A stretch of DNA of 64,000 nt. Origin: Prosthecodimorpha staleyi. Lineage in GTDB: Bacteria > Pseudomonadota > Alphaproteobacteria > Rhizobiales > Ancalomicrobiaceae. The DNA lies in the NCBI RefSeq assembly GCF_018729455.1, contig NZ_JAHHZF010000007.1, positions 124,001 to 188,000 of the forward strand, read 5' to 3'. The position numbers were made by a program, and so were the translations under genes. A model generated the notes under the pieces. It was not told where the DNA came from. It ran no database searches and worked only from the letters and a program-made list of their open reading frames with translations. Position 1 is the stretch's first letter; each line of letters begins with the position of its first letter. Below, piece after piece: positions 38,756 to 48,063 of the stretch.

Positions 38756-39697
38756 TCAGTTCGGCGCCTTGATCAGGTCCAGCCGGGTGAAGGTGTCGAA
38801 GCCGACATAGACCACCTCGGGCACCTTGCGGCCCTGCTTCAGATCGACCAGCAGGTCGACCGCCTTGACGCCCATGTCGCCGGGTCTTTGCCCGACCAGG
38901 ACATGGCCCAATCCTTCCCGCACCAGCGCCTTCTGGGCCGGCAGGGCATCGGCGACGACCAGAACGGTCTGCGCCTGATCGATGCGCTGCTTGTACTTGG
39001 CGACCAGCGCCCGCCACTCGTCGGCGGCCAGCATCGGCCAGGCGCCGACCGAAATGATCAGGTCGATGTCGTTGCCGCCGGCAAGCGCGCGGTCGACCAT
39101 GCGCACGGCATCGGTGAAGGTGCCGTCGGTGACCAGCGGCGAGGTCTTCGCCTCCGTCCACCCGGTCGAGAGCGCGTCGCGCACGCCGGCGATGCGCTCG
39201 GCCAGATTGGGCAGGGTCGGGTCGGCGGTGACGATCAGGAAGCGGCCGCCCTTCGGTTTCCAGCGCCGCGCGGAGGCACCGAGCGTGCGGCCGAAATCCT
39301 TCGCATTGGTGCCGATGAAGGCCTGCCGACGGCTGCGCGGCTGGTCGCCGTCGAAGGTCACCACCGGGATGCCGGCCGCCACCGCTTCGTCGATCGCGGC
39401 GGTCACGTCCGGCATCGTCTCGGGCGAGACCGCGATGCCGTCGATCCCCTCCTTGACCAGATCGCGGATCAACTGCGCCTGACTGCGCGCCTCCGCGCCG
39501 CCGGGCGCGGCATAGACACAGGTGATCGACTTCAATTCGCGTGCGCGCTCGCCGCATCCGTCACGGATGGCCTGAAAGAACGGGCTTTCGCCGGTCGGCG
39601 GCACGATGGCGAACTGGTAGGCCTGCGCCGACACGGCGGCGCTCCCCGCCAACAGGAGCAGGAATGCAGCCGCAACCGACTTCGTGATCCCGGCCAT
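38756..39697 (-). CDS. Periplasmic sugar-binding protein of ABC/ribose type (orphan)
   Basis: A 313-residue exported binding protein of the Periplasmic_binding_4 (ribose/galactose-type) family. The signal peptide is MAGITKSVAAAFLLLLAGSAAVSAQA. Two Rossmann-like lobes follow, with QAQLIRDLVKEGIDGIAVSPE, GIPVVTFDGDQPRSRRQAFIGTNAKDFGRTL and DLIISVGAWPMLAADEWRAL. GGGAGGG is just before the ATG. It follows gshB by 13 bases on the same strand, so it is probably co-transcribed with it. No permease or ATPase gene is near, so it may serve a distant transporter or a sensor. Confidence 0.88.
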   Translation of the reverse strand: MAGITKSVAAAFLLLLAGSAAVSAQAYQFAIVPPTGESPFFQAIRDGCGERARELKSITCVYAAPGGAEARSQAQLIRDLVKEGIDGIAVSPETMPDVTAAIDEAVAAGIPVVTFDGDQPRSRRQAFIGTNAKDFGRTLGASARRWKPKGGRFLIVTADPTLPNLAERIAGVRDALSTGWTEAKTSPLVTDGTFTDAVRMVDRALAGGNDIDLIISVGAWPMLAADEWRALVAKYKQRIDQAQTVLVVADALPAQKALVREGLGHVLVGQRPGDMGVKAVDLLVDLKQGRKVPEVVYVGFDTFTRLDLIKAPN

Positions 39698-39710
39698 GCC
39701 GCCCTCCCGT

Positions 39711-40661
39711 TCAGGCCCGCCCTGCCCGTCGCGCTTCGATCCGGTCCCAGAGCATCGAGGCGATATCCGGGCCGCCAAGCCGCTTCACCGCCCGGATGCC
39801 GGTCGGCGAGGTGACGTTGATCTCGGTCAGAAAGCCGCCGATCACGTCGATGCCGACGAAGATCAGGCCGCGCTCCCGTAGCGCCGGTCCGAGCCGCGCA
39901 CAGATTTCGCGCTCGCGCGCCGTGAGGTCGGTCGCAACCGCCTGGCCGCCGCGAACCATGTTGGAGCGCAGGTCGTCCGCCGCCGGGACACGATTGATGG
40001 CGCCGGCGAATTCGCCGTCGACCAGGATGATGCGCTTGTCGCCGTCACGCACCTCCGCCCGGTATTGCTGGGTTACCCAGGGTTCGCGGAAGGTGGTCGA
40101 GAACATGTCCATCAGCGAGCCGAAATTCTCGTCCTCGGCCTTGACCCGAAACACCGCCGCGCCGCCGTTGCCGTAGAGCGGCTTCATCACCACGTCGCGA
40201 TACTCCGCCCGGAAGGCGCGGATCTCGTCGGCGTCGCGCGAGATCAGGGTCGGCGGCATCAGATCGGGGAATTCGGTCACGAAGACCTTTTCGGGCGCGT
40301 TGCGCACATGAGCAGGGTCGTTGACCACCAGCGTCTTCGGATGGATGCGCTCGAGCAGATGTGTCGCGGTGACGTAGTGCATGTCGAAGGGCGGGTCCTG
40401 GCGCATGTGGACCACGTCGAATTTCGAGAGGTCGACCCGCTCCTTGTCGCCGAGGGTGAAGTGATCGCCCTCCTGGTCGCGGACTTCCACCGGCTCGACC
40501 ACCGCGAACACCTTGCCGTCGCGCATCGCCAGGCGGTCGGCGGTGTAGTGCCAGAGCCGGTGCCCGCGGGCCTGGGCTTCGAGCATCAGGGCGAAGGTGG
40601 AATCGCCGCGGATGCGGATGCCCGCGATGTGGTCCATCTGTACGGCAACGTCGAGCGGCAT
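39711..40661 (-). CDS. gshB: Glutathione synthetase
   Basis: A 316-residue ATP-grasp ligase joining gamma-glutamylcysteine and glycine to form glutathione in the cytoplasm. Length equals E. coli GshB. Key segments: [24 protein letters not shown] at the start, [41 protein letters not shown] and the C-terminal [24 protein letters not shown]. The start [12 protein letters not shown] is the family one. It is third in the order rsmI-yraN-gshB, the usual rhizobial cluster. Confidence 0.97.
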   Translation of the reverse strand: MPLDVAVQMDHIAGIRIRGDSTFALMLEAQARGHRLWHYTADRLAMRDGKVFAVVEPVEVRDQEGDHFTLGDKERVDLSKFDVVHMRQDPPFDMHYVTATHLLERIHPKTLVVNDPAHVRNAPEKVFVTEFPDLMPPTLISRDADEIRAFRAEYRDVVMKPLYGNGGAAVFRVKAEDENFGSLMDMFSTTFREPWVTQQYRAEVRDGDKRIILVDGEFAGAINRVPAADDLRSNMVRGGQAVATDLTAREREICARLGPALRERGLIFVGIDVIGGFLTEINVTSPTGIRAVKRLGGPDIASMLWDRIEARRAGRA

Positions 40662-40742
40662 CGGCAACTCCGGTCCTGCGATCCTGTTTCGTGTACCGCC
40701 CCCCGGGGCGGCCGACAATCCGGCGCGACACTCGGCAGGATG

Positions 40743-41123
40743 TCACGCGCCGGGCCGGAAGGCATCCGGCATGTGGTGCGGCCAGCGCCGCGGCACCACC
40801 GCAACGAGGTCGAATCGCTGGTCGAAATCCTGCAGGGCAGGCCGGCGCATGATCCATATCTCGGCAGCCGCCGCGATGCGCCCGGCGGTGCGATCATCGA
40901 GCGCCTCCAGGGCCGCGTCGAGCGTGGCGCGCGCCTTGACCTCGACGAAGACGACCGTGCGGCCCTTGCGGGCGACCAGATCGATCTCGCCGCCCGCCGC
41001 CCGGAAGCGGCGGTCGAGGATGGCATAGCCCTTCAGCCGCAGAGCCCAAGCCGCGCGCGTCTCCGCCGACAGGCCCCAGCGATAGGCCAAGACGCGCGAC
41101 GGATCGGCGGCCGGCCGTTTCAT
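40743..41123 (-). CDS. yraN: UPF0102 family protein YraN, predicted endonuclease fold
   Basis: A 126-residue protein of the UPF0102/YraN family, which has a Holliday-junction-resolvase/restriction endonuclease-like fold. The core GYAILDRRFRAAGGEIDLVARKGRTVVFVEVKAR contains the expected E-x-D-x-E-V-K acidic and lysine residues. Function is not firmly known. Its ATG overlaps the rsmI stop by 4 bases (ATGA), so it is translationally coupled. Confidence 0.92.
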   Translation of the reverse strand: MKRPAADPSRVLAYRWGLSAETRAAWALRLKGYAILDRRFRAAGGEIDLVARKGRTVVFVEVKARATLDAALEALDDRTAGRIAAAAEIWIMRRPALQDFDQRFDLVAVVPRRWPHHMPDAFRPGA

Positions 41124-42040
41124 TCCTCGGCGTCCGCGGTGGATTTCAGCTGCAGGGCGCGTTCGTAGAGCGCCTTGCGGTCGGCGCCGAGCAGGCGGGC
41201 AACCTCGGCCGCCGCCTTGCCGGGCGGCAGGCGGCCGAGCGCGGCGGTCAGCATGCCGTCGATATCGGCCGCGCTCGCCTCTTCGTCGGCCGGGGGTCCG
41301 ACCACGATGACGATCTCGCCGCGCGGGTCGCGTTCGGTCCACCGTGTCGAGAGTGTGGCGAGGTCGCCGCGCACGACCTCCTCGAAGGCCTTGGTCAGTT
41401 CCCGGCCGACCGCGCCGGGCCGGCTTGGGCCGAGCACGGCGGCCAGCTCGACGAGGGTCTCGGCGAGGCGGTGTGGCGATTCGTAGAAGACCAGCGTCGC
41501 CTTGACGGGGGCCAGCTCCTCGATGCGGCGCCGGCGCGCCTCGGTGCGGCTCGGCAGGAAGCCGGCGAACAGGATCGTATCGCTCGGCAGCCCGGAGGCG
41601 ACCATCGCGGCGAGCAGCGCCGAGGCGCCGGGGATCGGGATCACCTTGCGCCCCTCCCCGATCGCCGCCTCGACCAGCTTGTAGCCGGGGTCCGACAGCA
41701 GGGGCGTGCCGGCATCCGAGACCAGCGCAACCGACCGGCCTTCCGCGAGCAGCGCCAGCAGGCGCGGGCGCTCGGCGGCGGCATTATGCTCGTGATAGGC
41801 GGTCATGCGCGTGCGGATGCCGTAGCGGTCGAGCAGCACGCGCGTGACACGGGTATCCTCGCAGGCGATCAGATCGGCGCCGGCCAAAGTCTCCAGTGCC
41901 CGGACGGTCACATCGCCCAGATTGCCGATCGGGGTCGAGACGATGTAGAGAGCCGGCTCGGGACGTGCCGCCTCGAAACGCGCCGGCCCGATGTGGTAGG
42001 CTGTGCGGCTCGGGGGTCTGGTGGCATCGTCCTGCTGCAT
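41120..42040 (-). CDS. rsmI: 16S rRNA (cytidine(1402)-2'-O)-methyltransferase RsmI
   Basis: A 306-residue tetrapyrrole-methylase-fold enzyme that 2'-O-methylates C1402 of 16S rRNA in the ribosomal P site. It shows LYIVSTPIGNLGDVTVRALE, ACEDTRVTRVLLDRYGI, AGTPLLSDPGYKLV and FYESPHRLAETL, all family hallmarks. The start at 42040 was chosen for ribosome-site position, leaving a short non-conserved N-terminal extension. First gene of the rsmI-yraN-gshB unit, divergent from the LppC-like gene, an arrangement conserved in alphaproteobacteria. Confidence 0.96.
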   Translation of the reverse strand: MQQDDATRPPSRTAYHIGPARFEAARPEPALYIVSTPIGNLGDVTVRALETLAGADLIACEDTRVTRVLLDRYGIRTRMTAYHEHNAAAERPRLLALLAEGRSVALVSDAGTPLLSDPGYKLVEAAIGEGRKVIPIPGASALLAAMVASGLPSDTILFAGFLPSRTEARRRRIEELAPVKATLVFYESPHRLAETLVELAAVLGPSRPGAVGRELTKAFEEVVRGDLATLSTRWTERDPRGEIVIVVGPPADEEASAADIDGMLTAALGRLPPGKAAAEVARLLGADRKALYERALQLKSTADAEE

Positions 42041-42204
42041 CGTCGGCTCTCCGGATCGGACAAGCTCTATCCGACCCGTGTCGGCCGGGCCACAGCCGAT
42101 CGATCGGTATCCGTGTTTTGACCTGCAGTCATCCTGAGGCCACAATCCCGCACCCTGTTCGACCTGCTACCTGTTCGAACCGTCAGCTTTCCGGAGATCC
42201 GCCC

Positions 42205-43413
42205 GTGCCGTTCGCTGCCCGCCGCCCCACCGGATCGTCGCGTCTGGCGCAGGCCGTCGTGATCGCGTCGGTCCTGGCGCTCGGCGCCTGCAATACCGGC
42301 GGCGGTGGTCCGACCGCCGGCCTGTTCGGCGGCGAGAAGCAGACCACCGCGGCACCGCCGCCGAACAATCCGCCGGTGATCGGCGCCGGCGGCGTCAAGA
42401 TCGCCATGATCCTGCCGACCACGGCCGGCGGCCAGTCCGGGCAGCTCGCCCAGCAGCTGAAGAACGCCGCCGATCTCGCCGTGCAGGAATTTCCCGGCGC
42501 GAACATCCAGATCGTCGTCAAGGACGACGGCGGCACGACCGAGGGCGGCCAGGCCGCCGCCAGCCAGGCGGTCGGCGAGGGCGCCCAGCTGATCATCGGC
42601 CCGCTCAATGCGGTCGCCGCACGCGGCGTCGCCGGCCCGGCCCGCCAGGCGGGCGTGCCGGTCGTCACCTTCACCACCGACACCAGCGTGGCCAGTCGCG
42701 GCGTCTATCTGATCGGCTTCCTGCCCTCGACCGACGTGGAGCGCATCGTCGCCTTCGCGGCCTCGCAGAACCGGCGCAGCTTTGCCGCGCTGGTGCCTGA
42801 CGACGCCTACGGCTCGGTCACCGAGGCCGCCTTCCGGCAGGCCGCCGCCCAGGCCAATGTGCGCATTCTCGGCATCGAGCGCTATCGCGATGCCACCGAG
42901 ATGACCGCCAAGGCGCAGACCATCGCCAAGCTCGGCGGCCAGATCGATGCCGTCTTCGTGCCCGACGTGGCGCAGAATGCAGCCATGGCGGTGCAGGCCA
43001 TGACGGGGGCCGGGCTCGACCCGCGCAAGGTGAAATTCCTCGGCACCGGCCGCTGGAACGATCCGGCCGCCCTCGCCTCCCCGGCGCTCGTCGGCGCCTG
43101 GTATCCGGCGGTCGACCCGGCCAAGGTCGACGGCTTCAAGGCGCGCTACCGGCAGACCTATGGCGGCGAAGCGAGCCCGCTGGCGGTGCTCGGCTACGAG
43201 GCCGTGTTCCTCGCCGCCGGCCTCGTCCGCAATGCCGGCCCGAACCCGTTCCGCGAGGACGTACTCCTGTCGCGCAACGGCTTCCTCGGCGCCACCGGCG
43301 TGTTTCGCTTCCGCCCCGACGGCATCAGCGAGCGCGGCCTCGCCGTGTTCGAGATCACGCAGGGCGGCTCAAAGATGGTCGGCCCGGCCGAGAAGGCGTT
43401 CAACGGGACCTGA
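42205..43413 (+). CDS. LppC-like lipoprotein, penicillin-binding protein activator
   Basis: A 402-residue outer-membrane or periplasmic lipoprotein with a periplasmic-binding-protein fold, annotated in relatives as penicillin-binding protein activator (LpoA-like). A GTG start with GGAG upstream gives a signal peptide ending in the lipobox LGAC (cysteine near residue 30), then a proline-rich linker and two lobes (KIAMILPTTAGGQSGQLAQQL; LIIGPLNAVAARGVAGPARQAGVPVVTFT; FVPDVAQNAAMAVQAM). The upstream frame is open but not coding-like. Likely aids peptidoglycan synthesis, inferred from the family; it sits divergent from rsmI as is usual. Confidence 0.88.
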   Translation: MPFAARRPTGSSRLAQAVVIASVLALGACNTGGGGPTAGLFGGEKQTTAAPPPNNPPVIGAGGVKIAMILPTTAGGQSGQLAQQLKNAADLAVQEFPGANIQIVVKDDGGTTEGGQAAASQAVGEGAQLIIGPLNAVAARGVAGPARQAGVPVVTFTTDTSVASRGVYLIGFLPSTDVERIVAFAASQNRRSFAALVPDDAYGSVTEAAFRQAAAQANVRILGIERYRDATEMTAKAQTIAKLGGQIDAVFVPDVAQNAAMAVQAMTGAGLDPRKVKFLGTGRWNDPAALASPALVGAWYPAVDPAKVDGFKARYRQTYGGEASPLAVLGYEAVFLAAGLVRNAGPNPFREDVLLSRNGFLGATGVFRFRPDGISERGLAVFEITQGGSKMVGPAEKAFNGT

Positions 43414-43486
43414 GCGCCGTCGGGCGGCGGCGCTGTTCGCAGCATTTTGATCACTTCGCGCGGCCTGCCGACCTCCGATAGTGCAC

Positions 43487-44641
43487 TCACGCCGCCAGAT
43501 CGGCGACAATCGCGTCCAGAATCGCAAAGCCGGCCGGGGTGGCGCGCAGGCGGCCATCGGGGGTGGTCTCGACCAGGCCGTGGCCGGTCAGATCGGCGAG
43601 CCGGCTCGGATCGAGCGCGCGGCCGGAGATGGTCTCGAAGCGGGCGAGATCGAGCCCCTCGGCGAGGCGCAGGCCCATCAGCAGATACTCGTCGCCCTGC
43701 TCGTCGAGGGTCAGGAGATCGTCGACAATGCGGCCGTGGCCTTGCGTCTCGACCCGCTGCAGCCAGCGCTCCGGCACCTTCTCGTCGGCGGTGGCATGGC
43801 GGCCGTCGCCCAGCACGAGCCGGCCATGGGCGCCGGGGCCGATGCCGACATATTCGCCATAGCGCCAGTAGACCAGATTGTGCCGGCATTCCGCGCCCGG
43901 CACGGCATGGTTGGAGACTTCGTAGGCCGGCATGCCGGCGGCCTCAAGCAGGCCGCGCGTCGCCTCGTAGAGATCGGCGGCGGTGTCCTCGTCGGGCGTG
44001 ATCAGCTTGCCGAGTCGGTGCAGGTCGGCGAAGCGCGTGCCCTCCTCGATGGTCAGCTGATAGACCGACAGATGATCGGCGGCGAAATCGAGCGCATGGC
44101 GCAGTTCCGCCGTCCAGGCCTCCACGGTCTGTTTCGGCCGGGCATAGATCAGGTCGAAGGACAGCCGCGGGAAAGTCGCGCGGGCGAGCCCGATCGCCTT
44201 CAGGGCCTCTTCGACATTGTGCAGCCGGCCGAGGCTCTTCAGGTCCGCGTCGTTCAGCGCCTGCACGCCGAGCGAGACGCGGTTGACGCCGGCCGCCCGG
44301 TAGCCGCGGAAGCGCTCGGCCTCGACGCTGGACGGGTTGGCCTCCAGGGTGATCTCGACATCGCTCGCCAGCCGCCAATGCCCGGCGATGGCGTCGATCA
44401 CGGCGCCGACGGTCGTCGGCGCCATCAGGGACGGCGTGCCGCCGCCGAGAAAGACCGAGGTGACGGTCCGCCCGGGCACCAGCGCGGCGTCATGGGCGAT
44501 CGCCGCCGTCAGGGCCCGCGCCCAGCGCGCCTGGTCGGGCGGATCGTGGCGGACATGGCTGTTGAAGTCGCAATAGGGGCACTTGGCCGCGCAGAAGGGC
44601 CAGTGCAGGTAGATGCCGAAACCGGGCTCGGTGGCGCTCAT
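43487..44641 (-). CDS. hemW: Radical SAM heme chaperone HemW
   Basis: A 384-residue radical SAM protein. The iron-sulfur motif CAAKCPYCDF (CxxxCxxC, about residues 17-25) is followed by the family segments VFLGGGTPSLM, EITLEANPSSVEAERF and GVNRVSLGVQALND. The C-terminal HemW domain carries YEVSNHAVPGAECRHNLVYW. Often annotated as oxygen-independent coproporphyrinogen oxidase, but proteins of this type bind and deliver heme. It is the third gene after rph and rdgB, 9 bases from rdgB. Confidence 0.94.
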   Translation of the reverse strand: MSATEPGFGIYLHWPFCAAKCPYCDFNSHVRHDPPDQARWARALTAAIAHDAALVPGRTVTSVFLGGGTPSLMAPTTVGAVIDAIAGHWRLASDVEITLEANPSSVEAERFRGYRAAGVNRVSLGVQALNDADLKSLGRLHNVEEALKAIGLARATFPRLSFDLIYARPKQTVEAWTAELRHALDFAADHLSVYQLTIEEGTRFADLHRLGKLITPDEDTAADLYEATRGLLEAAGMPAYEVSNHAVPGAECRHNLVYWRYGEYVGIGPGAHGRLVLGDGRHATADEKVPERWLQRVETQGHGRIVDDLLTLDEQGDEYLLMGLRLAEGLDLARFETISGRALDPSRLADLTGHGLVETTPDGRLRATPAGFAILDAIVADLAA

Positions 44642-44650
44642 CGGCTCCGC

Positions 44651-45289
44651 TCAAGCCTCCAGGCAGGCGCGGGCGAACAGCGAGAAGGCGCGAGCCCGAT
44701 GCGAAAGGCCGTCGCGGCCGGGACCGCGGCCGTGCTTCTCCTCGCGCGTCATCTCGCCGAAGGTGCGCGTCTCGCCCTCGGGCAGGAACATCGGATCGTA
44801 GCCGAAGCCGAGGTCGCCGCGCGGCGGCCAGACCAGCGTGCCGTGGACTTCGCCGCGGAAGGTTTCGATATGGCCGTCCGGCCAGGCGAGGCAGAGCGCG
44901 GCGACGAAATAGGCGTGCCGGGCCTCGGGCGCGACCGCGCCCTTCTGCTGCAGGAGTTCCTCGACATTGCGCATGGCGCGGCCGAAATCCTTGTCCGGCC
45001 CCGCCCAGCGCGCGGAATAGATGCCCGGATCGCCACCGAGCGCGGTGACGGCAAGACCGGAATCGTCGGCGAGCGCCGGCAGGCCGGAGGCTTCCGCCGC
45101 CGCGCGCGCCTTCAGCTCGGCATTGGCCTCGAAGGTCGTGCCGGTCTCCTCGGGCTCCGGCAGGCCGAGGCTGCCGGCCGAGACGGCGTCGAAGCCGTAG
45201 GGCCGGACCAGATCCTCGATCTCGATCAGCTTGCCCTTGTTGTGGGTGGCGACGACCAGCCGGCCGCCGGCGAGGCGGCGCGCCGTCAC
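44651..45289 (-). CDS. rdgB: RdgB/HAM1 non-canonical purine NTP pyrophosphatase
   Basis: A 212-residue house-cleaning enzyme hydrolysing XTP, dITP and ITP to monophosphates, protecting DNA and RNA. It has [13 protein letters not shown] at the N-terminus, [17 protein letters not shown], the metal-binding LADDSGLAV and [11 protein letters not shown], ending with [12 protein letters not shown]. It begins with GTG at 45289, overlapping the rph stop by 4 bases (GTGA), so the two are coupled. Confidence 0.95.
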   Translation of the reverse strand: MTARRLAGGRLVVATHNKGKLIEIEDLVRPYGFDAVSAGSLGLPEPEETGTTFEANAELKARAAAEASGLPALADDSGLAVTALGGDPGIYSARWAGPDKDFGRAMRNVEELLQQKGAVAPEARHAYFVAALCLAWPDGHIETFRGEVHGTLVWPPRGDLGFGYDPMFLPEGETRTFGEMTREEKHGRGPGRDGLSHRARAFSLFARACLEA

Positions 45290-45999
45290 AGGATGGCCAT
45301 GCGCTGGAGGTCGACCAGGCGGGCGATGCCGCCGCGGGCGAGATCGAGCAGGGCGTTGAGCTCCTCGGGCGTGAACGGCTTGCCCTCGGCGGTGCCCTGG
45401 ATCTCGACGATGCCGCCGGAGCCGGTCATAACGAAATTGGCGTCGGTCTCGGCGGCGGAATCCTCCGCATAGTCGAGATCGAGCACCGGCGTGCCGCGAT
45501 AGATGCCGCACGAGATGGCGGCGACATGATCCTTCAGCACCTTGCCGTCGACCATCTTGCGCACGCGCATCCATTCCAGGCAGTCGCGCAGCGCCAGCCA
45601 GGCGCCGGTGATCGCCGCCGTGCGGGTGCCGCCGTCGGCCTGGATCACGTCGCAGTCGATCGAGATCTGCCGCTCGCCGAGCGCCTCCAGGTCGACCACG
45701 GCCCGGAGCGAGCGGCCGATCAGGCGCTGGATCTCCTGGGTGCGGCCGGACGGCTTGCCGGAATTGACCTCGCGCCGGGTCCGGTCATGGGTCGCGCGCG
45801 GCAGCATGCCGTATTCGGCCGTGACCCAGCCGCGCCGCTGGCCGCGCAGCCAGGACGGCACGCCGTCCTCGAGGCTCGCGGTGCAGAAGACGTGGGTATC
45901 GCCGAACTTGACGAGGCACGAGCCTTCCGCATGCTTGGACACCCCGCGCTCCAGCGTGACGGGGCGCAATTCGTCGGGGGCGCGTTTGGACGGACGCAT
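45286..45999 (-). CDS. rph: Ribonuclease PH
   Basis: A 237-residue phosphorolytic exoribonuclease that trims tRNA 3' ends. Length is standard. Diagnostic segments: [60 protein letters not shown], the phosphate-binding [15 protein letters not shown] and [19 protein letters not shown]. The start at 45999 is the family start; upstream open frame lies in the rph-hrcA divergent promoter gap. First gene of the rph-rdgB-hemW unit. Confidence 0.97.
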   Translation of the reverse strand: MRPSKRAPDELRPVTLERGVSKHAEGSCLVKFGDTHVFCTASLEDGVPSWLRGQRRGWVTAEYGMLPRATHDRTRREVNSGKPSGRTQEIQRLIGRSLRAVVDLEALGERQISIDCDVIQADGGTRTAAITGAWLALRDCLEWMRVRKMVDGKVLKDHVAAISCGIYRGTPVLDLDYAEDSAAETDANFVMTGSGGIVEIQGTAEGKPFTPEELNALLDLARGGIARLVDLQRMAIL

Positions 46000-46166
46000 G
46001 GGAGCCTCGGTCGGTTCGAAGGAGCGATGTCGGGTGGGTCGGGACGGTTCCGTAGCCGAGGCAGCCGGACGCATGCAAGCAAAATGGCCCGATCCCGGGA
46101 ACGAGAATTGCACGGTCGGCGCCGCCGTGGTTCCATCTTCCTCCCTCCAACCTGTCAGAAAGTCCG

Positions 46167-47246
46167 ATGATCCAGCCCCCGAAGGTCCCGCAAGCCGGCT
46201 CGCTCGCCCAGATCGACGAGCGCTCGCGGGAGATCTTCCGCCGCATCGTCGAATCCTATCTTGAGACCGGCGAACCGGTCGGTTCGCGCAATGTCTCGAA
46301 GGTGCTGCCGATCGCGCTGTCGCCGGCCTCGGTGCGCAACGTGATGCAGGATCTGGAGCATCTCGGCCTGATCTACGCCCCGCACACCTCCGCCGGGCGG
46401 CTGCCGACCGAGATCGGGCTGCGCTTCTTCGTCGATGCCTTGATGGAGATCGGCGATCTCAGCCTGGAGGAACGCACGCGCATCGAGGCCGAGGTCAAGG
46501 CCGGCGGGGCGCCGCGCTCGTCCGAGCAGGTGCTGACCGAGGCGAGCCAGCTCCTGTCCGGCCTGTCGCGCGGCGCCGGCATCGTGCTGACCAACAAGTC
46601 CGACCTGCGCCTGAAGCATATCGAGTTCGTTCGGCTGGAGCCCGGCAAAGGCCTCGTTGTGCTGGTCGGCGAGGACGGCAATGTCGAGAACCGGATCGTC
46701 GACCTGCCTGCCGGCCTGCCCTCCTCCGCCCTGGTCGAAGCCGCCAATTTCATCAATGCCAATATCCGCGGCCGGACGCTCAACGAGGCGCGCGCCGAAA
46801 TCGAGCGGCTGCAGATCGAGCGCCAGGCGCAGCTCGACGAACTGACCGCGCGCGTGGTCGAGGCCGGGCTGGTCAGCTGGGCGGGCGCCGCGGAGGGTCG
46901 GCCGCAGCAATTGATCGTGCGCGGCCGCTCGAACCTGCTCGAGGACGTGAAGGCGGCCGAGGACCTGGAGCGGCTGCGGCTGCTGTTCGACGATCTCGAA
47001 CGCAACCGCGACCTGATTCAGCTGCTCGGCTCGGCCGAGCGCGGCGACGGCGTGCGCATCTTCATCGGCTCGGAGAACAAGCTGTTCTCGCTGTCCGGCT
47101 CGTCGCTGGTCGTCTCGCCCTATCGCGACAAGGAGAACCGCATCGTCGGCGCCCTCGGCGTGATCGGCCCGACCCGGCTCAACTACGGCCGCATCATCCC
47201 GATGGTCGACTTCACCGCCAAGGTCGTCGGCCACCTGCTGGGCTAA
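46167..47246 (+). CDS. hrcA: Heat-inducible transcription repressor HrcA
   Basis: A 359-residue repressor of class I heat-shock genes (groESL), acting through CIRCE elements with GroEL feedback. An N-terminal winged helix ([52 protein letters not shown]) precedes a GAF-like domain and C-terminal region ([37 protein letters not shown]). Divergent from rph. grpE, commonly the next gene, is absent here; hslV follows instead. No CIRCE repeat is visible in the upstream gap. Confidence 0.95.
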   Translation: MIQPPKVPQAGSLAQIDERSREIFRRIVESYLETGEPVGSRNVSKVLPIALSPASVRNVMQDLEHLGLIYAPHTSAGRLPTEIGLRFFVDALMEIGDLSLEERTRIEAEVKAGGAPRSSEQVLTEASQLLSGLSRGAGIVLTNKSDLRLKHIEFVRLEPGKGLVVLVGEDGNVENRIVDLPAGLPSSALVEAANFINANIRGRTLNEARAEIERLQIERQAQLDELTARVVEAGLVSWAGAAEGRPQQLIVRGRSNLLEDVKAAEDLERLRLLFDDLERNRDLIQLLGSAERGDGVRIFIGSENKLFSLSGSSLVVSPYRDKENRIVGALGVIGPTRLNYGRIIPMVDFTAKVVGHLLG

Positions 47247-47411
47247 GGCACACGGCGGCGCGGACGGCGGGTGCTGGCAATTCCGCAAAGCCATGCCTAC
47301 ATGCCGGTCCGACCACCCCTGCCCCAGCGTTCCCGTCCCGGCGGACCGGCGATCTTCCTGCTGCCGTCCGTCCGCTCCGCCGTTCCGGAACCGCTCCCGG
47401 AGTATCCTTTC

Positions 47412-47975
47412 ATGGACGATACCCGTTCCTCCGCCCCCGTCTGGCACGGCACCACCATCCTGGCGGTGCGCAAGAACGGGCGCGTCGTGCTGGCCGGCGA
47501 CGGCCAGGTCAGCGTCGGCCAGACGGTGATGAAATCGACCGCCCGCAAGGTCCGCTCGATCGCCAAGGGCGAGGTCATCACCGGCTTCGCCGGCGCGACC
47601 GCCGATGCCTTCACGCTGTTCGAGCGGCTGGAAGCCAAGCTCGAACAGTATCCGCGCCAGCTGACCCGCGCCTGCGTCGAACTCGCCAAGGACTGGCGCC
47701 AGGACCGCTACCTGCGCCGGCTGGAGGCGATGATGCTGGTCGCCGACAAGGGCGTCACCCTGGTTCTGACCGGCACCGGCGACGTGCTCGAGCCCGAGGG
47801 CCATGTCATGGGCATCGGCTCCGGCGGCAACTATGCGCTCGCCGCCGCCAAGGCGCTGATGGATACCGACCACGACGCCGAGACCATCGCCCGCAAGGCC
47901 ATGGCGATCGCCGCCGAGATCTGCGTCTACACCAACACCAATCTGACGATCGAATCGCTGGCGAGCGAGCTCTGA
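47412..47975 (+). CDS. hslV: ATP-dependent protease proteolytic subunit HslV (ClpQ)
   Basis: A 187-residue threonine protease subunit forming a double hexamer with HslU. The mature N-terminal catalytic threonine is in the [21 protein letters not shown] segment (residues about 14-15), followed by the conserved [13 protein letters not shown] and [17 protein letters not shown]. The short leader [13 protein letters not shown] would be removed. The ATG at 47412 was chosen over upstream open frame. It precedes hslU by 88 bases. Confidence 0.96.
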   Translation: MDDTRSSAPVWHGTTILAVRKNGRVVLAGDGQVSVGQTVMKSTARKVRSIAKGEVITGFAGATADAFTLFERLEAKLEQYPRQLTRACVELAKDWRQDRYLRRLEAMMLVADKGVTLVLTGTGDVLEPEGHVMGIGSGGNYALAAAKALMDTDHDAETIARKAMAIAAEICVYTNTNLTIESLASEL

Positions 47976-48063
47976 TGGCGGCTTCGCCGCTGGCGGCCCT
48001 GCCACTCGCCCGCCGCTCCCGCCGTCACACCACTTTGCGGCTCCGCCGCCCGGACACGCCCCG

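Noticed and set aside
46000-46166. CIRCE element upstream of hrcA
   Set aside because: Looked for TTAGCACTC-N9-GAGTGCTAA; no match with acceptable similarity in the gap.
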